From Lichenostomus cassidix (lineage: Eukaryota; Chordata; Aves; Passeriformes; Meliphagidae): a stretch of DNA of 64,000 bases. The notes beneath the pieces are model-generated. The model was not told where the DNA came from, did no database searches, and worked only from the letters and a program-made list of their open reading frames with translations. Below, one piece after another: positions 32,781-46,408 of this stretch (position 1 is the stretch's first letter; every line of letters begins with the position of its first letter). The stretch spans positions 744,001 through 808,000 of the forward strand of contig VLJF02000046.1 of the NCBI GenBank assembly GCA_008360975.2, given 5' to 3'. Made by a program: the position numbers and the translations under genes.

Positions 32781-33092
32781 TGTGACTTTGGGGTCACCAA
32801 CCACCAGGGACCACCAAAGTGACCCCCAAGGGCAGAAAAATGCATGTGTAAATGGGAGGGAAAATATGTTGATGACCTTGGGGAAATTATTATCATATGT
32901 ACGATTTTTTGAGACAATCAATGAATATGTATGTAAAATACTATCTGTAAACAGGAACTTTCCTGCACTCAGCATGCATGGTATTTCAGAGATGATATCC
33001 CCTTGTGCATCTGGCCGAATCAAGAATGCTTCTTTCAAATGCTACATTGGTGTTAAGGACTTTCTGTTATTTTTTCCAATTTTTTGGTAACA
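32781..33092 (+). mobile_element. Second LTR in unit 1, ERVL-like
   Basis: Begins TGTGACTTTGGGGTCACC and ends TTTGGTAACA. It contains ATGCATGTGTAAATG, GAATATGTATGTAAAATA and AATCAAGAATGC, the last probably a decayed AATAAA. It matches a common songbird ERVL-type LTR by recollection. The ~250 bp before it may be 3' internal ERV sequence. The minisatellite starts within a base or two of its end. Confidence 0.65.
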
Positions 33093-34931
33093 GTGTCACA
33101 ATGGCCCCTTGGTCCCATGATACCCCTAGGGTCACAATTGTCACCTTGGTTCCAAGGGCCCTGTAGACTCACAATGACCTCCTTTGCTTCACAGTGTCAC
33201 AACTGGACTCCTGGTGGCATGAGACTCCAACTGTCACAATGGATCCTTGTTTCCATAAGGTCTTGCTGTGTCACAATATTCTCCTCAGTTCAGTCAGGCC
33301 CCACAGTGTCCCAATGGTCTCCTTGGTTCCACAGTGTCACAATGGCCCCTTGGTTCCATGAAGCCCTGCAGTGCCACACTGGCTCTTGGCTAGACAAGGC
33401 CTCACAGTGTCACAATGATCTCCTTGCTTCCACAAGGCCCTCAAGTGTCACAATTGATTCTCTTCGTTCCATGGCACTCTGCAGTGTCCCAATGGTCTCC
33501 TTCATTCCATAAGGCCCCACAGTGTCACAGTGGATTCCATTGTTCCATGAGTGTCACAATGGCCTTTTGGCTCCACGGGGCTCCTTAGTGTCACAATGAT
33601 TTCCTTGATTCCATGAGGCTCTACAGTATTACAATGGACTGCTTGGCTCCACATTATCCCAGTGGATCATTGGTTCCATGGGGTCCCTACAAGTCACAAT
33701 GGATTCCTTGTTTCCATCAACTCCCACCGTGTCACAGTGGCCCCTTAGTTCCATGACACCCTACACTGTCACAATGGCTCTTTGGTTCCATGGGACCCAA
33801 CAGTGCCACAGTGGAACACTTGGTTCCATTGGCCTCCACAGTGACACAGTGGTTCCTTGATTCTGTGCAGCTGTGCAGTGTCACAATGCTGTCCTTGGTT
33901 CCTTGAGGCCCTGCAGTGTCAAAATGGCCCCATGGGTTCTATGAGGCCCCAGAGTGTCACAGTGGTCTCCTTAGTTTCCATGGTGCTACACAGTGCCACA
34001 ATTGTCCCTTGGCCCAACATGGCCCTGTAGTGTCACAATGGATTCCTTGCTTCCATGAGGTCTGGTAGTGTCACAATGGACTCCTTGGTTCAATGAGGCC
34101 TGCAGTGTCAAAATAGTCTCCATGATTCCACAAGGCCCTGCAGTGTCACAAAAGCTTCCATTGGTTCCATTGAGCCCTGCAGTGTCACAATTGCCCTTTG
34201 GTTCTGCAAGGCCTCAAAGTGTAAAATGGCCTCCGTGGTTTCATGAGTACCTGCTGTGTCGCAATGGACCCTTGGTTCCATGATTCCCTGTGGTGTCACA
34301 ATGGTCTCCTTGGTTCTGCAGTGTAAGAATGCCGCCTTGGTCCCTTGGAGTCTCACAGTGTCACTATTGTGCCCTTGGTTCCACAGGGCTCCCCAGTGTA
34401 AGAATGGACCCTTGGTTCCATGAGGTTCCTCAGTGTCACCATGGTCTCCTTGTATCCTCAGTGTCACCATGGGTCCTTTGTTCCATGACGTTCCATAGTG
34501 TAACATGGTCACCTTGATTCCGTGAGGTTTCCCACTGTCACAGTGGAGTCCTTGGTTCTGTGAGGCCCTGATGTGTCCCAATGGACCCATGGTTCCAGGA
34601 GGTTCCATAGTGTCACCATGGTCTCCTTGGATCTGCAGTATAACAACGGACTATTAGTTGCATGCAGCCCTGATGTGTTGCAATGGCTTTTTGGTTCCAT
34701 GCAGCCCCAGAGTGTCACAATGGAGTTTTGGTTCCATGAGGCTTTTCTCTGTCACAATGTACCTTTTTTTTTGGTTACATTAAGTTTCTCGGTGTCATAA
34801 TGGTCTCCTTGGATCTGCAGTGTCACAATAGACATTTGGTTCCATGGTGTCATGCATTGTCACAATGGTCTCTTTGGTTCTATGAGGTTCCATAGTGTCA
34901 CAGTGGACTCCTTGGTGCTGTGTGGCCCTGC
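33093..34931 (+). repeat. ~37-bp minisatellite in unit 1
   Basis: About fifty degenerate units of the pattern CAGTGTCACAATGG, then CTCCTTGGTTCCATGAGGCC. Units range from about 30 to 45 bp. Some frames stay open for 60-166 codons in both directions, but their translations are only the repeat (QCHNG, VTMAPWF types). Confidence 0.95.
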
Positions 34932-35280
34932 TGTCACCAAATCTCTCAAATATCCAAAGAAGACTCCTTAACGCTAATTTGGTGTTAAAGAGAGCATCAT
35001 TTATTCAGGCCTGAGGTCCAAGAGGGGATAACTCCTAACCTTACATGGACACGTGATTCTACAAGTGTTTATCTACAGTGGCTACATGTGTATTACGATT
35101 AACCATTACCATAAAACCCACCCCAAGTTCCCAGATCCAGTCCTTATTTTTTCCATCACTGCACTCTTTAGCCAGATGTTTTCTTTTTCTCTTCCAACCA
35201 TCCTCGCTGGGAAAGCAGACCTTGCATGCTTTGTTTCCCTGCTATAAGTTCACAAGCACAATAAAAATGGAATTAACCCT
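34932..35280 (-). mobile_element. LTR-like end block of tandem unit
   Basis: AT-rich stretch starting TGTCACCAAATCTC, with CATCATTTATTCAGG (AATAAA on minus). Equivalent blocks are at 41608-41956 and 47975-48329. The right boundary is uncertain; TTCACA near 35252 is one candidate. It meets the receptor-upstream block at the unit junction. Confidence 0.4.
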
Positions 35281-37152
35281 TCTGGTATCAAGCCCAAGGC
35301 TCTGTGTGCCAAGGCAGAGGCAGGCAGGACGCAGAGCTGTCAGCAAAGGAAGGGCCAGCGAGGTGGGGCAGCCGGGGGATGACGACAGCCTGCAGGGACA
35401 GAGGCACAGGGCATGGACCGCGTAGGACAGCCTGGGCTGGAGAGGGCAGAGGGATGTGCAGGAGCTGCAAGGCCCTGACAGAGCCAACTTGTGCAGCACT
35501 TTGGCCATGGCTGCTGTCCCTGGCCCTGAGGCCATGAGGAGGACACAAGTGACCCTTGCAGCCCTGGGGCCTCATTGCCTCCTTGTCCCTGCCCAGCAGC
35601 CTGGCAGGGGCTGCCCCATGCTCCTGCCCTTGGCATTGCACATCCCCACATGCCAGTGCCCCGGGAAGAGCCCTGAGCACTGAGGGAGGGACAGGATCTG
35701 CCTTGCAAGGGGCTGGGGCTCAGGCCTTGGCCCTTTGCATTCCTGAAACACATCCAGCTTTGCTCAGCATCAGAGACAACTTTGCCTGCTTTGTCCCCAG
35801 TTGTCATCAGTGTCAGCCTCCAGTGTTCTGCTCTACCTGGAACCTGGGGACACATTCTCACTTGTGTCCCTTAGTGAGATCCATTAAAACTTCAAGAAAT
35901 GAAGATTTACTGTGATTTTGAATTCTTTAGAGATTTCTTCAACTCCCTCTCAGGGACTGATGTTCAGGGACTCCACACCCAACCCACAGGAGAAGTCTTT
36001 GTGCTGTTGCTGTGCTGCTGAGCTGGGCTGGGCTCCCAGCAGCTCCTGTGCACAGCCCAGCACGGCCAGGGATTTGGTGTGGTTGTGACCCCAGGGCAGG
36101 ACGCTGCCCTTGGCCTTGCTGAACCTCATCCAATTGTCCTGGGCCCATGGCTGCAGCCTGTCCAGATCCCTCTGCAGAGCTTCCTGCCCTCCAGCACAGC
36201 CACACTCCCACCCAGCTTGGGGTCACCTGGCAACTGACTGAGGGTGCCCTCGGTGCCCTCATCCAGATCAGCAATAAAGAGATTTAACTGAAGTGGCCCC
36301 AATCCTGAGCCCTGGGGACACCCCTGGATGTGACCCCATTGCCCAGAACTCCTTGGGCTGGACTTCTCTCTTTTATGGAGCTCTGCATTCCCTTGCTACT
36401 GTTTGCTGACAATAAATGAACATCCCTCTGTGTCTCAGGCAGCTTCTTCTCCAAGGAAAGCAGCTGGGAGTTTGTGCCAAGGAGCTGAAAGCTGCAGGTG
36501 CAGCCTGGAGTGGAGGAAGCTGAGACTTGCACAAGGCTGCTCTGAGTCCCAGGGGTTGGATGAGGGAAATGGTGGGGTGGGGGTTAGGGACAGACTCTGA
36601 TTGATTAACAGCCATAAAGTGTCTTGATGTTCACATCTATTCAGACTGCATTAGGAGATGCTAGAGGTCAATATCAATTGGAGATTGCTGATAAAAATGT
36701 ATGAACAGGAAAAGGAAACTAAACAGGACCAAGAGTCTGTCTTCATTGTTCTTAAAAATAGTGTATTTCTTTGAATACACTTCTGGAGTTGGTCTAATTA
36801 ACCACAAAACAATTGAAGACATAAATGATTCCCAGAGGATTGTCTTATGAGGATGTTTTCAAATGTTAAGGAGCCTGAGCTGAAGAGCTGAAGACAGAAC
36901 AAGCCTCTGGAGAAGTAAAATTCCTCAGGGAGCCTCCAAGTTGCTGAGGATGCATCCTCATCAGAGCAGGAATGAACAGCAATGGGCACAGCTTTCTGTC
37001 TGCCCCAGCTTTGGGATGAGCCCTGGGCCTGGGGCAGGAGCAGCTCCTGATGGCCACAAGGCCAGGGCTGTTGTGCTGATCTGGGCAGATGGGATGGCAG
37101 GAGGGGCTGCAGAGCTCTCAGCATCTCCTGGACAGGAGAGCAGGGCACACAG

Positions 37153-37646
37153 TGCTGCCTTTCAGTTGGTCTTAGAATTATGAGGGAGACATGATTAAAG
37201 GGATGAAATGGTTTTACCTCTGTATTTTAATAGGAACCTAGGTGCACAGCTCTTCCAAGGTGGAACCTGCTGAGATGCACACACCGTATAATGTGTATAA
37301 AATTTTCATAGACTTTTCAAATTAGCATATCATTCCAGAATTCCCCAACAGGAAAATTAACAAAAGAAGTAATATCCCCCTATTCTAAAGAAACCCACCA
37401 GCATGAGGCTAGAGCCCCGTTTACAAAATATGTTCTGGAGAGATTTTGATAGCATAGGGCTCTCTGGCCTTTTACTATAAATATTTAGGCTTTCTGCCTT
37501 GCAGAACCTTAAATCTGAGGAAGAATATCAGACTACAAAAATTACAAGTATATAGGTTAAGGGGATAGAGGATACAGAAGGTATGGAAGAGGTATAAAAA
37601 TGTATAAAAGCGTATATAAAAAATAAAAGGCAAAAATCATCAGGCA
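37153..37646 (-). mobile_element. Solo LTR in unit 2
   Basis: Same 494-bp block as at 30477, at the equivalent position in unit 2 and nearly identical. It was copied with the unit, not inserted again. Confidence 0.7.
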
Positions 37647-39456
37647 TCAAGAGGGAGCCTCCTTTTCCTTTGGCCAAGCACGTTCCCCCATGGCTGGGGC
37701 TGAGTCCTCTCGCAGCTCCAGCTGCTGCTGTGCCCTTCAGAGGGGCTGAGGCCGTGGGGCCACTGCCCAGAGCAGCCTGGCCTGAGCAGGGCTGTGGGGC
37801 CAGAGGTGGCTGGGCTGTGCTGGGGAGAGGCCCTTGGTGCTGCAGAGAGCTCAGGGCAGCTGGCAGAGCTTGGAGGGAGCTGGGCTGGGCTGAGAGAAGC
37901 TGCCAGAGAAAGCATCAGTGTCCATCTCAGCCTGTGTGAGCGTGCAGGGGCAGGACTGAGCCCAGGGCTTGTGGGGCAGAGCCAGGGCCTGGGGAAGGGA
38001 TGGAAAACAGGCAAGTGGCTGAGAGAGGAGGCTGCTCTGTGCCCTTGGTGGCACAGACAGGGCAGGGAGGGAGCCCATGACATTTGTCAGTCCCAGCCTC
38101 TGTCCCCAGCCGTTGCCAGCCCTGGCTGCTCAGCCCAGGTTTGCGGGTGAGTTTGGCTGTGCCCCAGCTCCATCCTGCTGCGGGGCTCAGGGCCTGTTCC
38201 CGGCAATGGCCAGCCCTGCCCGGCCTCTCTGCTGGCCCCGAGCCCGGCAGAGCCTGGGGCAGGGCTGGCTGGGAAGGCCCACAGGTGCCACGGGCTGTGC
38301 AGCAGCTTGGAGAGGCTGCCCAGCAGGGAGGCCATGGGGGCACAGAGCCCCAGGGGCTGCTGTGGGCACCACGGCACAGGGGCTGTTCCCACCCGGAATG
38401 CTCCTGGCCTGGGCTGGGCTGCACAGAGGGCTGTGGCACCATGGCTGGGGCAGCGGGGCACAAAGGGCACACGGAGCTGCTGCCGGGGGTGACAGCAAGG
38501 CCAGCAGCAGACAGGGAATTGCTGGGCATTGCCTGTGCTGGGCAGGGCTGAGTGTGGGAAAGGCAGAGCTCAGCTGGCCTTGGTGGCTGCAGGAAAAGTG
38601 CAGAGCCAAAAGAGCCTCCATGGCTGTGCTGGAGACCAAGGCTGGAGGAGGGAAATGCAGAGCTGCTGGGGGATGGGGATTGAATTCCAGCAGACACCGA
38701 TGTGGGGCTGAGGGACTCAAGGGCTCCTTGGCCTGAGTCTGTCCTGGGAAGGTCTCTCAGTCCTCTGTGCTCAGGAAAGCTCCAAGGGAATTCCCGCGGG
38801 GCTCGGCCCTGCCCGGCACGGCTGATGTCCCCCGAGCTCCACACTGCTCCGGACTGGTGCTGCCAGAGCCGCTCGGGGTGAGGCTGTTTTGGGGACACCC
38901 AGGGCACAGCAAGGCTGCTTTGGGGACACCCAGGGCGCAGCAAGGCTGCTTTGGGGCTGTGGACACTGCCCGGCACTGGGTATGGGGCAAGTGGGGATAG
39001 CTGGGGCTGTACTGGTGGCACTGGTGGTGCTGGGAGCACCCGAGGCTGCAGGGTGATGGGCTGTGGGGTGAGCAGAGGATGGGAATGGGGTAGATGGGAA
39101 TGGGGTAGATGGAAATGGGGTAGATGGGGGGGTAAGGTGGAGTGGGACCCCTTAAACCGAGTAGGAGGTGAGTGGGATGCTGCAAAAATCACTGTTTAAC
39201 AAATACATTAAAAGCCACTGTGAATCAAGAGGGACGGTGGGTTACAAACAGAAAAAAAAGATTATTGTTTCACCTTCTGTAACGAAGAAGATGTTACCAG
39301 ATGAAAAATCATCTGCACCTGGGGAGATCACACATTGCTTGTTCTTCAGAAACCACTGGCCCATGGATCTGCACAATGCCCATTGTGTAAGAAGGAGAAC
39401 TGGAAAGCGACCAGCTCCAGTTGTGGCAATTTTTACCAGCTCACCAGGGAGTCAGG

Positions 39457-39768
39457 TGTGACTTTGGGGTCACCAACCACCAGGGACCCCCAAAGTGACC
39501 CCCAAGGGTAGAAAAATGCATGTGTAAATGGGAGGAAAAATATGTTAAAGATTTTGGGGAAATTATTATCATATGTATGATTTTTTGAGACAATCAATGA
39601 ATATGTATGTAAAATACTGTCTGTAAACAGGAACTTTCCTGCACTCAGCATGCATGGTATTTCAGAGATGATATCCCCTTGTGCATCTGGCCGAATCAAG
39701 AATGCTTCTTCCAAATGCTACATTGGTGTTAAGGACTTTCTGTTATTTTTTCCAATTTTTTGGTACCA
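39457..39768 (+). mobile_element. Second LTR in unit 2, ERVL-like
   Basis: Equivalent of 32781-33092, offset by 6676 bp. The end reads TTTGGTACCA instead of TTTGGTAACA, so the terminal CA is kept. Confidence 0.65.
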
Positions 39769-41607
39769 GTGTCACAATGGCCCCTTGGTCCCATGATACC
39801 CCTAGGGTCACAATGGTCACCTTGGTTCCAAGGGCCCTGTAGACTCACAATGACCTCCTTTGCTTCACAGTGTCACAACTGGACTCCTGGTGACATGAGA
39901 CCCCAACTGTCACAATGGATCCTTGTTTCCATAAGGTCTTGCTGTGTCACAATATTCTCCTCAGTTCAGTCAGGCCCCACAGTGTCCCAATGGTCTCCTT
40001 GGCTCCACAGTGTCAAAATGGTCCCTTGGTTCCATGAAGCCCTGCAGTGCCACACTGGCTCTTGGCTATACAAGGCCTCACAGTGTCACAATGATCCCCT
40101 TGCTTCCACAAGGCCCTCAAGTGTCACAATTGATTCTGTTGGTTCCATGGCACTCTGCAGTGTCACAATGGTCTCCTTCATTCCATAAGGTCCCACAGTG
40201 TCACAGTGGATTCTATTGTTCCATGAGTGTCACAATGGCCTTTTGGCTCCACGGGGCTCTGTAGTGCCACAATGATTTCCTTGATTCCATGAGGCTCTAC
40301 TGTATTACAATGGACTGCTTGGCTCCACATTATCCCAGTGGATCATTGGTTCCATGGGGTCCCTACAAGTCACAATGGATTCCTTGTTTCCATCAACTCC
40401 CACCGTGTCACAGTGGCCCCTTAGCTCCATGACACCCTACACTGTCACAATGGCTCTTTGGTTCCATGGGACCCAACAGTGCCACAGTGGAACACTTGGT
40501 TCCATTGGCCTCCACAGTGACACAGTGGTTCCTTGATTCTGTGAAGCTGTGCAGTTTCACAATGCTGTCCTTGGTTCCTTGAGGCCCTGCAGTGTCAAAA
40601 TGGCCCCATGGGTTCTATGAGGCCCCAGAGTGTCACAGTGGTCTCCTTAGTTTCCATGGTGCTACACAGCACCACAATTGTCCCTTGGCCCAACATGGCC
40701 CCACAGTGTCACAATGGATTCCTTGCTTCCATGAGGTCTGGTAGTGTCACAATGGACTCCTTGGTTCAATGAGGCCTGCAGTGTCAAAATAGTCTCCATG
40801 ATTCCACAAGGCCCTGCAGTGTCACAAAAGCTTCCATTGGTTCCATTGAGCCCTGCAGTGTCACAATTGCCCTTTGGTTCCGCAAGTCCTCAAAGTGTAA
40901 AATGGCCTCCGTGGTTTCATGAGTACCTGCTGTGTCGCAATGGACCCTTGGTTCCATGATTCCCTGTGGTGTCGCAATGGTCTCCTTGGTTCTGCAGTGT
41001 AAGAATGCTGCCTTGGTCCCTTGGAGTCTCACAGTGTCACTATTGTGCCCTTGGTTCCACAGGGCTCCCCAGTGTAAGAATGGACCCTTGGTTCCATGAG
41101 GTTCCTCAGTGTCACCATGGTCTCCTTGTATCCTCAGTGTCACCATGGGTCCTTTGTTCCATGACGTTCCATAGTGTAACATGGTCACCTTGATTCCGTG
41201 AGGTTTCCCACTGTCACAGTGGAGTCCTTGGTTCTGTGAGGCCCTGATGTGTCCCAATGGACCCATGGTTCCAGGAGGTTCCATAGTGTCACCATGGTCT
41301 CCTTGGATCTGCAGTATAACAACGGACTATTAGTTGCATGCAGCCCTGATGTGTTGCAATGGCTTTTTGGTTCCATGCAGCCCCAGAGTGTCACAATGGA
41401 GTTTTGGTTCCATGAGGCTTTTCTCTGTCACAATGTACCTTTTTTTTTGGTTACATTAAGTTTCTCGGTGTCATAATGGTCTCCTTGGATCTGCAGTGTC
41501 ACAATAGACATTTGGTTCCATGGTGTCATGCATTGTCACAATGGTCTCTTTGGTTCTATGAGGTTCCATAGTGTCACAGTGGACTCCTTGGTGCTGTGTG
41601 GCCCTGC
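39769..41607 (+). repeat. ~37-bp minisatellite in unit 2
   Basis: Same length as in unit 1 and same order of variant units, so the two arrays have not expanded or contracted independently since duplication. Confidence 0.95.
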
Positions 41608-43829
41608 TGTCACCAAATCTCTCAAATATCCAAAGAAGACTCCTTAACGCTAATTTGGTGTTAAAGAGAGCATCATTTATTCAGGCCTGAGGTCCAAGAG
41701 GGGATAACTCCTAACCTTACATGGACACGTGATTCTACAAGTGTTTATCTACAGTGGCTACATGTGTATTACGATTAACCATTACCATAAAACCCACCCC
41801 AAGTTCCCAGATCCAGTCCTTATTTTTTCCATCACTGCACTCTTTAGCCAGATGTTTTCTTTTTCTCTTCCAACCATCCTCGCTGGGAAAGCAGACCTTG
41901 CATGCTTTGTTTCCCTGCTATAAGTTCACAAGCACAATAAAAATGGAATTAACCCTTCTGGTATCAAGCCCAAGGCTCTGTGTGCCAAGGCAGAGGCAGG
42001 CAGGACGCAGAGCTGTCAGCAAAGGAAGGGCCAGCGAGGTGGGGCAGCCGGGGGATGACGACAGCCTGCAGGGACAGAGGCACAGGGCATGGACAGCGTA
42101 GGACAGCCTGGGCTGGAGAGGGCAGAGGGATGTGCAGGAGCTGCAAGGCCCTGACAGAGCCAACTTGTGCAGCACTTTGGCCATGGCTGCTGTCCCTGGC
42201 CCTGAGGCCATGAGGAGGACACAAGTGACCCTTGCAGCCCTGGGGCCTCACAGCCTCCTTGTCCCTGCCCAGCAGCCTGGCAGGGGCTGCCCCATGCTCC
42301 TGCCCTTGGCATTGCACATCCCCACATGCCAGTGCCCCGGGAAGAGCCCTGAGCACTGAGGGAGGGACAGGATCTGCCTTGCAAGGGGCTGGGGCTCAGG
42401 CCTTGGCCCTTTGCATTCCTGAAACACATCCAGCTTTGCTCAGCATCAGAGACAACTTTGCCTGCTTTGTCCCCAGTTGTCATCAGTGTCAGCCTCCAGT
42501 GTTCTGCTCTACCTGGAACCTGGGGACACATTCTCACTTGTGTCCCTTAGTGAGATCCATTAAAACTTCAAGAAATGAAGATTTACTGTGATTTTGAATT
42601 CTTTAGAGATTTCTTCAACTCCCTCTCAGGGACTGATGTTCAGGGACTCCACACCCAACCCACAGGAGAAGTCTTTGTGCTGTTGCTGTGCTGCTGAGCT
42701 GGGCTGGGCTCCCAGCAGCTCCTGTGCACAGCCCAGCACGGCCAGGGATTTGGTGTGGTTGTGACCCCAGGGCAGGACGCTGCCCTTGGCCTTGCTGAAC
42801 CTCATCCAATTGTCCTGGGCCCATGGCTGCAGCCTGTCCAGATCCCTCTGCAGAGCTTCCTGCCCTCCAGCACAGCCACACTCCCACCCAGCTTGGGGTC
42901 ACCTGGCAACTGACTGAGGGTGCCCTCGGTGCCCTCATCCAGATCAGCAATAAAGAGATTTAACTGAAGTGGCCCCAATCCTGAGCCCTGGGGACACCCC
43001 TGGATGTGACTCCATTGCCCAGAACTCCTTGGGCTGGACTTCTCTCTTTTATGGAGCTCTGCATTCCCTTGCTACTGTTTGCTGACAATAAATGAACATC
43101 CCTCTGTGTCTCAGGCAGCTCCTTCTGCAAGGAAAGCAGCTGGCAGTTTGTGCCAAGGAGCTGAAAGCTGCAGGTGCAGCCTGGAGTGGAGGAAGCTGAG
43201 ATTTGCACAAAGCTGCTCTGAGTCCCAGGGCTTGGATGAGGGAAATGGTGGGGTGGGGGTTAGGGACACAGTCTGATTGATTGTCAGCCATAAAGGGTCT
43301 TGATGTTTATATTTATTCAGACTGCATTAGGAGATGCTGGGGATCAATATCAGATGGAGATTGCTGATAAAAATGTATGAACAGGAAAAGAAAACCAAAC
43401 AGGACCAAGAGTCTGTCTTCATTGTTTTTAAATATAGTGTATTTCTTTTGAATACACTTCTGGAGTTGGTCTAATTAACCACAAAACAATTGAAGACATA
43501 AATGATTCCCAGGGGCTTGCCTTCTTAGGATGTTTTCAAATATTAAGGAGCCTGAACTGAAGAGCTGAAGACCGAACAAGCCTCTGGAGTAGTAAAATTC
43601 CTCAGGGAGTCTCCAAGTTGCTGAGGATGCATCCTCATCAGAGCAGGAATGAACAGCAATGGGCACAGCTTTCTGTCTGCCCCAGCTTTGGGATGAGCCC
43701 TGGGCCTGGAGCAGGAACAGCTCCTGATGGCCACAAGGCCAGGGCTGTAGAGCTGATCTGGGCAGATGGGATGGCAGGAGGGGCTGCAGAGCTCTCAGCA
43801 TCTCCTGGACAGGAGAGCAGGGCACACAG

Positions 43830-44322
43830 TGCTGCTTTTCAGTTGGTCTTAGAATTATGAAGGCGACATGATTAAAGGGATGAAATGGTTTTACCTCGGT
43901 ATTTTAATAGCAACCTAGGTGCACAGCTCTTCCAAGGTGGAACCTGCTGAGATGCTCACACCATATAATGTGTATAAAATTTTTATAGACTTTTCAAGGT
44001 CAAAATCATTCCAGAATTCCCCAATAGGAAAATTAACAAAAGAAGTAATATCCCCCTATTCTAAAGAAACCCACCAGTATGACGCTAGGGCGACGTTTAT
44101 TAAATATGTTCTAGAGAGTTTTTGATGGCATAGGGCTCTCTGGCCTTTTACTATAAATATTTAGGCTTTCTGCCTTGCAGAACCTTAAATCTGAGGAAGA
44201 ATATCAGACTCCAAAAATTACAAGTATGTAGGTTAAGCGGATAGAGGATACAGAAAGTATGGAAGACGTATAAAAATATATAAAAGGGTATATGAAAAAT
44301 AAAAGGCAAAAATCATCAGGCA
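43830..44322 (-). mobile_element. Solo LTR in unit 3
   Basis: The same LTR with more substitutions and a short replaced segment near 44000, in keeping with the greater age of unit 3. Confidence 0.7.
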
Positions 44323-46092
44323 TCAAGAGGGAGCCTCCTTTTCCTTTGGCCAAGCACGTTCCCCCATGGCTGGGGCTGAGTCCTCTGGCAGCTCCAGCTG
44401 CTGCTGTGCCCTTCAGAGGGGCTGAGGCCGTGAGGCCACTGCCCAGAGCAGCCTGGCCTGAGCAGGGCTGTGGGGCCAGAGGCGGCTGGGCTGTGCTGGG
44501 GAGAGGCCCTTGGTGCTGCAGAGAGCTCAGGGCAGCTGGCAGAGCTTGGAGGGAGCTGGGCTGGGCTGAGAGAAGCTGGCAGAGAAACCATCAGTGTCCA
44601 TCTCAGCCTGTGTGAGCGTGCAGGGGCAGGACTGAGCCCAGGGCTTGTGGGGCAGAGCCAGGGCCTGGGGAAGGCATGGAAAACAGGCAAGTGGCTGAGA
44701 GAGGAGGCTGCTCTGTGCCCTTGGTGGCACAGACAGAGCAGGGAGGAGGCCCAGGACATTTGTCAGCCCAGCCTCTGTCCCCGGCCGTTGCCAGCCCTGG
44801 CTGCTCAGCCCAGGTTTGCTGGTGAGTTTGGCTGTGCCCCAGCTCCATCCTGCCGCGGGGCTCAGGGCCTGTTCCCGGCAATGGCCAGCCCTGCCCGGCC
44901 TCTCTGCTGGCCCCGAGCCCGGCAGAGCCTGGGGCAGGGCTGGCTGGGAAGGCCCACAGGTGCCATGGGCTGTGCAGGAGCTTGGAGAGGCTGCCCAGCA
45001 GGGAGGCCATGGGGGCACAGAGCCCCAGGGGCTGCTGTGGGCACCACGGCACAGGGGCTGTTCCCACCCGGAATGCTCCTGGCCTGGGCTGGGCTGCACA
45101 GGGGGCTGTGGCACCATGGCTGGGGCAGCGGGGCACAAAGGGCACACGGAGCTGCTGCCGGAGGTGACAGCAAGGCCAGGAGCAGACAAGGAATTGCTGG
45201 GCATTGCCTGTGCTGGGCAGGGCTGAGTGTGGGAAAGGCAGAGCTCAGCTGGCCTTGGTGGCTGCAGGAAAAGTGCAGAGCCAAAAGAGCCTCCATGGCT
45301 GTGCTGGAGACCAAGGCTGGAGGAGGGAAATGCAGAGCTGCTGGGGGATGGGGAGGGGGATTGAGTTCCAGCAGACACCGATGTGGGGCTGAGGGACTCA
45401 AGGGCTCCTTGGCCTGAGTCTGTCCTGGAAAGGTCTCTCAGGTCTCTGTGCTCAGGAAAGCTCCAAGGGAATTCCCGTGGGGCTCGGCCCTGCCCGGCAC
45501 GGCTGATGTCTCCCAAGCTCCACACTGCTCCAGAATGGTGCTGCCAGTGCCAAACGGGGTGAGGCTGCTTTGGGGACACCCAGGGCACAGCAAGGCTGCT
45601 TTGGGGCTGTGGGCACTGCCCAGTGCTGGGGATGGGGCGAGTGGGGATAGCTGGGGCTGTACTGGTGGCACTGGTGGTGCTGGGAGCACCCCAGGCTGCT
45701 GGGTGAGGGGCTGTGGGGTGAGCAGACTATGGGGTAGATGGGAATGGGGAGAAGGGGGGGTAAAAGATGGAGTGGGACCCCCCAAACTGAGTAGGAGATG
45801 AGTGGGACCCTGCAAAAATCAGTGTTTAGCAAATACATTAAAAGCCACTATGAATCAAGAGGGATGGTGGGTTACGAAGAGAAACTATATAATAGTTTTA
45901 CCTCCCGTAATGAGGAAGATATTACCAGATGAAAAATCATCTGCACCTGGGGAGCTCACACATTGCTTATTCTTCAGAAACCACTGGCCCATGGATCTGC
46001 ACAATGCCCATTGTTGAAGAAGGAGAACTCCAGTTGCTGCAGTTGAACAGCTCCAGTTTTGGCAATTTTTACCAGTTCACCAGGCATTCAGG

Positions 46093-46408
46093 TGTGACTT
46101 TGGGGTCACCAACCACCAGGGACCCCCAAAGTGACCCCCAAGGGTAGAAAAATGCATGTGTAAATGGGAGGGAAAATATGTTAATGATTTTTGAGAAATT
46201 ATTATCACATGTATGTTTTTTCTGGGACAATCAATGAATATGTATCTAAAATACAGTCTGTAAACAGGAACTTTCCTGCACTCAGCATGCATGGTATTTC
46301 AGAGGAGATATCATCTTGTGCATCTGGCCAAATCAAGAATGCTGCTTCCAAATGCTACATTGGTGTTAAGGAGTTTCTGGGGTTTTTTTGCCAATTTTTT
46401 GATACCAG
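46093..46408 (+). mobile_element. Second LTR in unit 3, ERVL-like
   Basis: Equivalent block with more changes, including TTTTTTGATACCA at its end. The minisatellite again starts directly after it. Confidence 0.65.

Larger units (their letters stand above)
28616..35290 (+). repeat. Tandem unit 1 (6675 bp)
   Basis: Bounded by AGCCCAAGGCTC motifs. Order: receptor-upstream-like block (28616-29350, same sequence as the right arm near 48340-49050), CR1 fragment, dispersed module, solo LTR, GC-rich block (30971-32500), second solo LTR, ~37-bp minisatellite, LTR-like end block. Its left flank matches 10907-11090 inverted, unlike the left edges of units 2 and 3. A 421-codon minus frame (31251-32516) is kept in unit 2 but is GC-rich, Pro/Ser-rich and overlapped by plus-strand frames; it is not annotated as a gene. 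Confidence 0.95.
35291..41966 (+). repeat. Tandem unit 2 (6676 bp)
   Basis: Differs from unit 1 by one base in length and by scattered substitutions. The last ~600 bp (41376-41966) look identical to 34700-35290, while the first part of the minisatellite (39769-40190 against 33093-33512) has about a dozen codon-level changes in 142. Such patchiness suggests recent duplication plus gene conversion. Confidence 0.95.

Noticed and set aside
33084..34608. Frames of 60-166 codons in the ~37-bp minisatellites
   Set aside because: Translations are the repeat itself in several frames and both directions.
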